Shown in pieces: positions 1 to 4,899 of a DNA stretch of 7,123 bases (its first letter is position 1; each line of letters starts with the position of its first letter). The notes beneath the pieces were generated by a model, which ran no database searches, was not told the origin of the DNA, and saw only the letters and a program-made list of their open reading frames with translations. Source of the DNA: Comamonadaceae bacterium (lineage in GTDB: Bacteria; Pseudomonadota; Gammaproteobacteria; Burkholderiales; Burkholderiaceae_C); contig JAIXXW010000326.1 in NCBI GenBank assembly GCA_027490555.1, forward strand, positions 1 through 7,123, given 5' to 3'. Position numbers and translations under genes: made by a program.

Positions 1-732
1 CAGCATCTGGCCCAGGCGCAAGAGGCCAAGCTGGACCTGATTTGTCAAAAATTGCAGCTTCGGCCCGGCATGCGCTTGTTGGACATCGGTTGCGGCTGGG
101 GCAGCCTGATGCTGTTTGCGGCCCGCCATTACCGGGTGGCCTGCGTGGGGCTCACGGTCTCCAAAGCGCAAGCCCGTCTGGTCGCGGACAAAGCGCGCGA
201 CTTGCCGGTCAGGTTTGAGCTGGCCGATTACCGTCAGTTCAATCCTCAGGGCGAACAGAGATTTGACCGCATCGCATCGGTGGGCATGTTCGAGCATGTG
301 GGCCTCAAAAACCACCGTGCCTTTTTTGACCTGGTTCGCCGCAGTCTGCACGATGAGGGCCTTTTTCTGCTGCACACGATCGGCAAAAACAGAGCCGGGC
401 TGCGCACCGATCCCTGGATTGAGACCTACATTTTTCCAAATGGCGCTTTACCCTCTGCGTCGGAGCTAACCCGTTCTTTTGAACGGCACTTTGTGCTGGA
501 AGACTGGCACAACTTTGGCCAAGACTATGACCGCACGCTGATGGCCTGGCATGCGCGTTTTGAAGCCGCATGGCCTGCCTTGCGGGACCGCTATGGTGAG
601 CGCTTTTACCGCGTGTGGCGCTATTACCTGTTGTCCTGTGCGGGCACCTTCCGCGCCCGAGACAACCAGCTGTGGCAAGTGGTGCTGTCGCCCAAGGGCC
701 AGTCGGCCGGCTACCGCAGACCCTTGGTGTGA
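1..732 (+). CDS. cfa: Cyclopropane-fatty-acyl-phospholipid synthase, C-terminal part (5' end outside window)
   Basis: The enzyme transfers a methylene group from S-adenosylmethionine to the double bond of unsaturated acyl chains in membrane phospholipids. Frame 1 is open from the first base, so the gene begins upstream; the TTG at 52 is not a credible start because the family alignment continues through it (AQEAKLDLIC before LQLRPGMRLLDIGCGWG). Visible are SAM-binding motif I LDIGCGWGS (79-105), GMFEHVG (286-303) carrying the conserved active-site Glu, LLHTIG (367-384) carrying the active-site His and Ile, and RYYLLSCAGTFRARDNQLWQ near the end, carrying the conserved Tyr. In E. coli Cfa these residues (Glu239, His266, Tyr317) help bind bicarbonate; the fourth, Cys139, would lie upstream of the window. 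The C-terminus ends where the E. coli protein does, so the 3' end looks intact. About 244 of the usual 380-430 residues are present. Regulation cannot be judged here. Confidence 0.95.
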   Translation, partial: QHLAQAQEAKLDLICQKLQLRPGMRLLDIGCGWGSLMLFAARHYRVACVGLTVSKAQARLVADKARDLPVRFELADYRQFNPQGEQRFDRIASVGMFEHVGLKNHRAFFDLVRRSLHDEGLFLLHTIGKNRAGLRTDPWIETYIFPNGALPSASELTRSFERHFVLEDWHNFGQDYDRTLMAWHARFEAAWPALRDRYGERFYRVWRYYLLSCAGTFRARDNQLWQVVLSPKGQSAGYRRPLV

Positions 733-734
733 AT

Positions 735-803
735 GGGGCCAGGCGGTCGTCCTCCTTGGCCCCCTGGGCATGGCCTGTCAGCGCTGGGATCACCCAGGGC
801 GCT
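735..803 (+). other. Two stem-loops in the spacer after the cfa-type gene
   Basis: This 123-nt spacer (733-855) holds two hairpins. The first starts 2 nt after the stop codon: GGGGCCAGG (735-743) pairs with CCTTGGCCCC-type sequence (755-763), 9 bp including one G-U, with an 11-nt loop. The second is AGCG-CTGGG (780-788), loop ATCA (789-792), CCCAG (793-797), a 2-nt GG bulge, then CGCT (800-803). Neither is followed by a T-run, so they are not classical intrinsic terminators. They may stabilise the 3' end of the mRNA or simply reflect high GC. No clear promoter for the downstream gene is visible. Confidence 0.35.
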
Positions 804-855
804 GCGCCACAGGCGTGCTCCAATGCGACATGTTCATTGATGCACCGTTCACCCC

Positions 856-1278
856 ATGACCCCCACCCCGACCTCGATCTGGCCCCTGTCCGCCAGGATA
901 TTTCTGCTGCTGGGCGCGCTCAGCGCCTGCAGCACCGTGGTGCTCAGCGCAAGCTTCGCGCACCTGCCGGTTTTTGCCGCGGGTGTGCCGCCCGTGGTGA
1001 ACACCGCCTTGGAACAACACCAATTCCATTCGCTGGGTATGCTCTTCACCGGCTTGGCCCTGGGGCTGTGGGGTGCTTCACGTTGGTGGTTGGCCGCAGG
1101 CTGGCTCTTGCTGACGGGTGTGCTGCTGTTCAGCCTCAACCTGTATGCGCGGCATGCGCTGGGTTGGGAGGGCTGGCGCGCCGCGGTGCCTTGGGGCGGA
1201 ACGGCGTGGATTCTGGCCTGGCTGAGTCTGGCCGCCGGGGCTTTCAGCGTGCACAGGAGGGCAGGCGAACCGGTCTGA
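856..1278 (+). CDS. Small DUF423-like (YgdD/TMEM256-type) inner-membrane protein
   Basis: This is a 140-residue hydrophobic protein of unknown function. Four hydrophobic segments are visible, at about residues 11-33, 54-75, 77-96 and 112-132, with a positively charged C-terminal tail (VHRRAGEPV). It resembles the DUF423 family in length, helix number and landmark positions: a GAL start to helix 1, QFHSLGML where the family has a Q-Y/F-H-A/T-L motif before helix 2, LLFSLNLYA where it has LFSGSLY, and PWGGTAWILAWL where it has TPxGGxxFLxGW. The usual GAFGAH motif is altered to SASFAH, so this is a divergent member or a neighbouring family. ATG 856 is the only ATG after an in-frame stop (838-840), and no good Shine-Dalgarno sequence precedes it. 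The gene runs with cfa 123 nt upstream and could be co-transcribed. It could also be called simply a hypothetical membrane protein. Confidence 0.75.
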   Translation: MTPTPTSIWPLSARIFLLLGALSACSTVVLSASFAHLPVFAAGVPPVVNTALEQHQFHSLGMLFTGLALGLWGASRWWLAAGWLLLTGVLLFSLNLYARHALGWEGWRAAVPWGGTAWILAWLSLAAGAFSVHRRAGEPV

Positions 1279-1282
1279 TGTG

Positions 1283-1319
1283 CAAGGTTTTGTAAATCGG
1301 GCTGATTGAAACAACTCAT
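1283..1319 (+). promoter_or_regulatory. Candidate OxyR (LysR-type) operator upstream of ahpC
   Basis: TGAT-N11-ATCA (1303-1321) is a dyad with the T-N11-A geometry of LysR-type regulators. Compared with the OxyR half-element ATAG-N7-CTAT, positions 1305-1319 match 6 of 10 informative bases, and the block exactly 22 nt upstream (1283-1297) matches about 5 of 10, which is the periodicity OxyR uses. The element lies just upstream of a -10-like hexamer at 1342. ahpC is a classic OxyR target in many proteobacteria, so the placement fits, but the match is weak. Confidence 0.3.
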
Positions 1320-1341
1320 CAGTGAAAACCCTGGTCTCAAT

Positions 1342-1347
1342 TATGAT
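1342..1347 (+). promoter_or_regulatory. Candidate -10 element of the ahpC promoter (TATGAT)
   Basis: TATGAT matches TATAAT at 5 of 6 positions in a locally AT-rich stretch, and predicts transcription starting near 1354 with a leader of about 52 nt. No recognisable -35 hexamer lies 16-18 nt upstream, which is typical of promoters that need an activator and would suit OxyR control. A weaker alternative is TTGCGA (1347-1352) with GATAGT (1372-1377), but their 19-nt spacing is long. Confidence 0.35.
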
Positions 1348-1405
1348 TGCGACCAATGAGTCATCTCATTTGATAGTTTTTATTAACCAACCTGAGGATA
1401 AAACC

Positions 1406-1972
1406 ATGCCTTCATTGATCAATACCGCCGTTCAGCCCTTCAAAGCCCAGGCTTTTCACAATGGCAAATTCGTGCAAGTGTCCAACGAAACCCTCAAGGG
1501 TGAGTGGTCCGTGCTGATTTTCATGCCCGCCGCCTTCACCTTCAACTGCCCCACCGAGATCGAAGACGCGGCCGACCACTATGCCGAGTTCCAGAAAGCC
1601 GGTGCCGAGGTCTACATCGTGACCACCGACACCCATTTCTCGCACAAGGTTTGGCACGAGACATCGCCCGCTGTGGGCAAGGCCAAGTTCCCGCTGATCG
1701 GCGACCCCACCCACCAACTGACACGCGCCTTTGGCGTGCACATCGAAGAAGAAGGCCTGGCTTTGCGCGGCACCTTCATCATCAACCCCGAAGGCATGAT
1801 CAAGACCGCTGAAGTGCACTCCAACGAGATCGCCCGCGACGTCTCTGAGACATTGCGCAAGCTCAAGGCCGCCCAGTACACCGCCGCCAATCCCGGCCAG
1901 GTGTGCCCTGCCAAGTGGAAAGAAGGCGCCAAGACTTTGGCCCCATCCATCGACCTGGTCGGCAAGATCTGA
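1406..1972 (+). CDS. ahpC: Alkyl hydroperoxide reductase subunit C (typical 2-Cys peroxiredoxin)
   Basis: This cytosolic peroxidase reduces H2O2, organic hydroperoxides and peroxynitrite, and is re-reduced by AhpF. The 188-residue protein is close to the 187-188 of E. coli AhpC and similar throughout, from SLINT at the N-terminus to LAPSIDLVGKI at the C-terminus. The peroxidatic cysteine is Cys48 in FTFNCPTE, within the peroxiredoxin PxxxT-xx-C motif (Pro41, Thr45). The conserved Arg is Arg121 (ALRGTF), and the resolving cysteine is Cys167 in GQVCPAKW. The reading frame extends upstream to a GTG at 1322, but ATG 1406 has AGGA at 1395-1398 and gives the N-terminus usual for the family. One oddity is that the usual DFTFVCPTE reads AFTFNCPTE here, with Ala43 in place of a normally conserved Asp. 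ahpF follows 190 nt downstream on the same strand. Confidence 0.97.
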   Translation: MPSLINTAVQPFKAQAFHNGKFVQVSNETLKGEWSVLIFMPAAFTFNCPTEIEDAADHYAEFQKAGAEVYIVTTDTHFSHKVWHETSPAVGKAKFPLIGDPTHQLTRAFGVHIEEEGLALRGTFIINPEGMIKTAEVHSNEIARDVSETLRKLKAAQYTAANPGQVCPAKWKEGAKTLAPSIDLVGKI

Positions 1973-1985
1973 TGGGTTCAGCCCC

Positions 1986-2006
1986 AGGCCCTGACACCCA
2001 GGGCTT
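1986..2006 (+). other. Stem-loop 1 in the ahpC-ahpF spacer
   Basis: AGGCCCTG (1986-1993) pairs with CAGGGCTT (1999-2006), 8 bp including one G-U, around the 5-nt loop ACACC. It begins 13 nt after the ahpC stop codon. Only two T residues end the 3' arm and GTGTGG follows, so termination by itself would be inefficient. It may protect the 3' end of an ahpC-only transcript. Confidence 0.45.
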
Positions 2007-2017
2007 GTGTGGCCTGA

Positions 2018-2038
2018 AGGCCTGATTTTCAGGTCTTT
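2018..2038 (+). terminator. Stem-loop 2 in the ahpC-ahpF spacer, possible weak terminator or attenuator
   Basis: AGGCCTGA (2018-2025) pairs with TCAGGTCT (2029-2036), 8 bp with one G-U, around a TTT loop, and the arm runs into TCTTT (2034-2038). A compact hairpin with a short T-rich end could terminate part of the transcription leaving ahpC while letting some polymerases continue into ahpF. The copy of GGCCTGA just upstream (2011-2017) could compete for pairing. Confidence 0.4.
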
Positions 2039-2042
2039 GAGC

Positions 2043-2077
2043 GCAGCGCATGCAGGCCAAAAACCTGCTTGCGCTGC
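2043..2077 (+). other. Stem-loop 3 in the ahpC-ahpF spacer, long and strong
   Basis: GCAGCGCA (2043-2050) pairs with TGCGCTGC (2070-2077), and GCAGG (2052-2056) pairs with CCTGC (2064-2068), with a single T-T mismatch (2051/2069). This makes a 13-bp GC-rich stem with the 7-nt loop CCAAAAA. No T-run follows. It is the most stable structure I can see in the spacer and would be expected to block 3' exonucleases or mark a processing point. The rest of the spacer to 2150 shows no convincing promoter. Confidence 0.5.
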
Positions 2078-2162
2078 CCTCAACGACTTTCCCACCCCCA
2101 GTTGTCCCCAACCCCGTCACAAGCGCGGTCCAGGGCAGCGTCCAGTTTTCAAGGAGAACACC

Positions 2163-3755
2163 ATGCTCGACGACACCCTCCAAGCCCAATTGCAGCAATA
2201 CCTCGGCCTGTTGCGTCAGCCGATTCGCCTGATCGCTTCACTGGACGACAGCGAGACCGGCGTGGACATGAAAAGCCTGCTGGAAACCATCGTGGGCCTG
2301 TCCGACAAGGTGACACTGGACACTTCGGGACAGGATGCGCGCAAACCGTCGTTTGTGGTGGCCCGCGAAGGGCAAAGCCACGGCGTTCGCTTTGCCGGTT
2401 TGCCGCTGGGCCATGAATTCACATCGCTGGTGTTGGCCTTGCTCTGGACCGGTGGCCATCCCCCGAAGGTCGAGCAAGACGTGATCGACAGCATCCAGGC
2501 GCTGGAAGGCGACTACAACTTCGAGGTGTACATGTCGCTCAGCTGCCACAACTGCCCCGACGTGGTGCAGGCACTGTCGCTCATGGCCATCGTCAACCCC
2601 AAGGTCAAGACCGTGGTGATCGAAGGCGGCGCCTTCCAGGCCGAAGTGGAAGCCCGTCAGATCATGGCCGTGCCCATGGTGTTCCTGAACGGCCAGGTGT
2701 TCGGTTCGGGCCGCATGTCGGTGGAAGAAATCGTGGCCAAGCTCGACACCAACGCCGGTGAACGCGACGCGGCCAAACTCAGCGCCAAAGACCCCTTTGA
2801 CGTGTTGGTCGTGGGCGGTGGCCCGGCCGGTGCGGCGGCTGCCGTGTACGCGGCCCGCAAAGGCATCCGCGTGGGCGTGGCCGCCGAACGTTTTGGCGGT
2901 CAGACCAACGACACCATGGCGATCGAGAACTACATCTCGGTGCTGGAGACCGATGGCCCCAAGTTTGCCGCAGCCCTGGAAGCCCAGGTGCGCCACTACG
3001 AGGTGGACATCATGAACCTGCAGCGTGCCGACAAAATCATCCCCGCCAGTCAGCCCGGCGGTTTGATCGAAGTGCAGATGGCCAACGGTGCCAGCCTCAA
3101 GGCCCGATCGGTGATCCTGTCTACCGGGGCCCGCTGGCGCAACATCAATGTGCCCGGCGAAGCCGAGTACAAAAACAAGGGCGTGGCCTATTGCCCGCAC
3201 TGCGACGGCCCGCTGTTCAAGGGCAAGCGGACCGCCGTCATCGGCGGTGGCAACTCCGGCATCGAGGCGGCGATTGACCTGGCCGGCATCGTGGCCCATG
3301 TCACGGTGTTCGAATTCGCCGACCAGCTCAAGGCCGACGCTGTGCTGGTGAGCAAGCTCAAGAGCCTGCCCAACGTCACCGTGCACACCAACGCCCAGAC
3401 CACCGAAATCACCGGTGTGGATGGCAAGGTCAATGGTTTGCGCTACAAGGATCGCCTGACCGGGGACGACCACTGGGTCGAGCTTGAAGGCGTTTTCGTG
3501 CAGATCGGTCTGGTGCCCAACACCGAGTTCCTCAAAGGCACGGTGGACCTGAGCCAATTCGGCGAGATCTTGGTGGATGCCAAAGGGCACACCAATGTGC
3601 CCGGCGTGTTTGCCGCAGGGGATTGCACCACGGTGCCTTACAAGCAGATCGTGATCGCGGCAGGCGAGGGCGCCAAAGCGGCCCTGAGCGCCTTTGACCA
3701 CTTGATCCGTTTGCCGGCCGTGGCCATGCCCGAGCCAGAGGCCGTCACGGCCTGA
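2163..3755 (+). CDS. ahpF: Alkyl hydroperoxide reductase subunit F (NADH:peroxiredoxin oxidoreductase)
   Basis: This FAD-containing disulfide reductase passes electrons from NADH to AhpC. The 530-residue protein has the full AhpF architecture (521 in E. coli). The N-terminal tandem thioredoxin-fold domain, residues 1 to about 200, carries the redox centre CHNC (Cys128, Cys131). A linker of about 10-15 residues leads to the thioredoxin-reductase-like core, with FAD site VGGGPAG (217-223), active-site CPHC (Cys344, Cys347), NADH-binding IGGGNSG (360-366) and the second FAD motif AAGDCTTVPYKQ (GD at 486-487). Both CxxC pairs are present, so it should be active on AhpC. ATG 2163 has an excellent Shine-Dalgarno, AAGGAG (2151-2156), 6 nt away; the frame stays open upstream to 2007, but that stretch is spacer hairpin sequence. 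The C-terminus carries a short Pro/Glu-rich tail (AMPEPEAVTA). It may be read through from ahpC. Confidence 0.97.
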   Translation: MLDDTLQAQLQQYLGLLRQPIRLIASLDDSETGVDMKSLLETIVGLSDKVTLDTSGQDARKPSFVVAREGQSHGVRFAGLPLGHEFTSLVLALLWTGGHPPKVEQDVIDSIQALEGDYNFEVYMSLSCHNCPDVVQALSLMAIVNPKVKTVVIEGGAFQAEVEARQIMAVPMVFLNGQVFGSGRMSVEEIVAKLDTNAGERDAAKLSAKDPFDVLVVGGGPAGAAAAVYAARKGIRVGVAAERFGGQTNDTMAIENYISVLETDGPKFAAALEAQVRHYEVDIMNLQRADKIIPASQPGGLIEVQMANGASLKARSVILSTGARWRNINVPGEAEYKNKGVAYCPHCDGPLFKGKRTAVIGGGNSGIEAAIDLAGIVAHVTVFEFADQLKADAVLVSKLKSLPNVTVHTNAQTTEITGVDGKVNGLRYKDRLTGDDHWVELEGVFVQIGLVPNTEFLKGTVDLSQFGEILVDAKGHTNVPGVFAAGDCTTVPYKQIVIAAGEGAKAALSAFDHLIRLPAVAMPEPEAVTA

Positions 3756-3779
3756 GCTGCTCAGGCGCGGGTCAGCTCA
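3753..3779. repeat. Inverted repeat spanning both convergent stop codons
   Basis: TGAGCTG (3753-3759) and CAGCTCA (3773-3779) are perfect 7-bp inverted repeats around a 13-nt loop. The left arm contains the ahpF TGA and the right arm contains the TGA of the opposite-strand iron-binding-protein gene, so either transcript would fold the same hairpin at its end. No T-run follows on either strand. It may act as a shared transcript-end structure, but this is inference from geometry. Confidence 0.4.
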
Positions 3780-4820
3780 TTTGAAGCCGACCCGGTCGAG
3801 CATTTGCTGGACCTTGACCTGGTTCATGCCGACGGCGCTGATCGGCAGCATTTCGCTTTTGAAGCTGCCGCCGGTCATGGCCTTGAGCGCCGGGTTGTCA
3901 AAGCTCACGCCCCTGGCCGCAGGCCACTCGTTGTTGCCATTGGCAAAGTGGTTTTGAGCGGCTGGGCTGGCCAGGTATTCCAGGAACTGAACCGCATGGG
4001 CGCTGTTTTTGGCGTGGCGGGCCACGGCACCACCGGCGACATTCATGTGCGTGCCCCAGCTGCTTTGGTTGGGGAACACCACGCCCACTTTCTCGGCCAT
4101 GGCGCGCTCTTCGGGCTTGTTGGAGCGCATCAGGCGGGCCAGGTAGTAGGTGTTGGTCAGTGCCAGGCCGCACTCCCCTGAGGCCACAGCCCGGATCTGG
4201 TCGGTGTCACCGCCCTTGGGACTGCGGGCCATGTTGTCCACCAGGCTTTTGAGCCAGAGTTCTGTTTTTTGAGGACCCAGGTGTTCGGTCATCGCGCCAA
4301 ACAGGCTCAGGTTATAAGGGTGCGAGCCGCTGCGGGTGCACAGGCTGGACTTGAACTTGGGATCGGCGAGTTTTTCGTAGGTGTCCAGATCCGACTTGTT
4401 GAATTTGGACTTGTCGTAGACCGTGACCCGCGCGCGGGTGGACAGCCCAAACCAGGCGATGCCACCGTTGTCGGCCGGTTTGGCACGCAGGTGCGCGGGG
4501 ATCGCGTCTTCCAGAATTTTGGACTTGATGGGCAGGAACAGGCCGTCCACTTCGGCCCGCCACAGGCGGGCGGCGTCGACCAGCAGGATCACATCGGCGG
4601 GTGAGGACGCGCCTTCGGCCCGGAGTCGGGCGAGAATACCCGCATCGTCGGCGTCCACCCGGTTGATTTTGATGCCCGTGGTTTTGGTGAATTCGCTGTA
4701 CATCACTTCGTCGCTGGGGTAGTGGCGTGCCGAATAGATGTTCAGGACTTTGTCCTGGGCGATCGCGGAAGCGGCCACCATCAGGCAGGCCAAACTCAGA
4801 AGGGGTCGTGTGAAGTTCAT
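3777..4820 (-). CDS. Fe(3+) ABC transporter periplasmic substrate-binding protein (FutA/FbpA type)
   Basis: This protein should capture ferric iron in the periplasm and deliver it to an ABC permease. It has 347 residues. The start chosen (ATG complement 4818-4820) gives a Sec signal peptide: MNFTR, a hydrophobic core, then ASAIA with likely cleavage after Ala21. The mature protein opens with LNIYSARHY (residues 26-34), the hallmark of FutA-like ferric-binding proteins. Also visible are SPADVILLVDAARLWRAE (73-90), VTVYDK (Tyr135), GGDTDQIRAVASGECGLAL (203-221) and TNTYYLARL with the metal-ligand tyrosine pair Tyr225-Tyr226. The frame extends upstream to 5075, but only across the promoter and Fur box. 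No Shine-Dalgarno is obvious. A Fur box in the promoter supports iron regulation. No permease or ATPase gene is adjacent; ahpF converges 21 nt away, so the partners must be elsewhere. Confidence 0.93.
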   Translation of the reverse strand: MNFTRPLLSLACLMVAASAIAQDKVLNIYSARHYPSDEVMYSEFTKTTGIKINRVDADDAGILARLRAEGASSPADVILLVDAARLWRAEVDGLFLPIKSKILEDAIPAHLRAKPADNGGIAWFGLSTRARVTVYDKSKFNKSDLDTYEKLADPKFKSSLCTRSGSHPYNLSLFGAMTEHLGPQKTELWLKSLVDNMARSPKGGDTDQIRAVASGECGLALTNTYYLARLMRSNKPEERAMAEKVGVVFPNQSSWGTHMNVAGGAVARHAKNSAHAVQFLEYLASPAAQNHFANGNNEWPAARGVSFDNPALKAMTGGSFKSEMLPISAVGMNQVKVQQMLDRVGFK

Positions 4821-4855
4821 GTTGCGCAGCAGAGAATCAGGATGGATGGTCGAAG

Positions 4856-4861
4856 TGTAAT
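4856..4861 (+). promoter_or_regulatory. Candidate -10 of the patatin lipoprotein gene (TGTAAT)
   Basis: TGTAAT matches TATAAT at 5 of 6 positions. It predicts a start near 4868, inside the Fur box, and a leader of about 32 nt that includes GAGGA before the ATG. No good -35 lies 16-18 nt upstream. It overlaps the opposite-strand -10 (4854-4859), so the two promoters could compete. The call is weak. Confidence 0.25.
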
Positions 4862-4880
4862 TCAAATGCGAATCATTATC
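4862..4880. promoter_or_regulatory. Fur box (iron-responsive operator)
   Basis: The 19-mer ending at 4880 matches the Fur consensus GATAATGATAATCATTATC at 14 of 19 positions, with an unbroken 10-base match at its right end (AATCATTATC). It sits between the -35 and -10 of the minus-strand iron-binding-protein gene and 20 nt before the start codon of the plus-strand patatin gene. Fe(2+)-Fur should repress the former; whether it also represses the latter depends on where that promoter lies. Confidence 0.75.
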
Positions 4881-4899
4881 AACAAGATTTGAGGAAAAC

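Larger units (their letters stand above)
4854..4882 (-). promoter_or_regulatory. Promoter of the iron-binding-protein gene
   Basis: Read on the minus strand, TTGATA (4882-4877) is a 5/6 match to the -35 consensus and TACACT (4859-4854) a 4/6 match to the -10, with the ideal 17-nt spacer. Transcription would start near 4847, giving a leader of about 27 nt before the ATG at 4820. The Fur box occupies the spacer and overlaps the -35, so bound Fur would exclude RNA polymerase. Confidence 0.6.

Noticed and set aside
615..1295. 226-codon plus-strand frame overlapping the cfa end and the DUF423-like gene
   Set aside because: Crosses two better-supported genes in another frame; the translation is Ala/Arg/Gly-rich with no recognisable motif.
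1322..1405. Longer AhpC starting at GTG 1322
   Set aside because: The extra 28 residues do not match the family, cross the predicted promoter, and ATG 1406 has a good Shine-Dalgarno and the canonical SLINT start.
1412..2095. 227-codon open frame antisense to ahpC
   Set aside because: Gly/Val/Leu/His-rich mirror of the ahpC frame, running through the spacer hairpins. No independent evidence of coding.
2007..2162. Longer AhpF starting at 2007
   Set aside because: The extension is encoded by the spacer stem-loops. ATG 2163 has AAGGAG at ideal spacing and gives the usual N-terminus.
2238..3701. 487-codon open frame antisense to ahpF
   Set aside because: It lies wholly within a well-conserved ahpF frame. 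The His/Gly/Asp/Val-rich translation resembles the mirror of GC-biased codons, and no family motif or ribosome site is seen.
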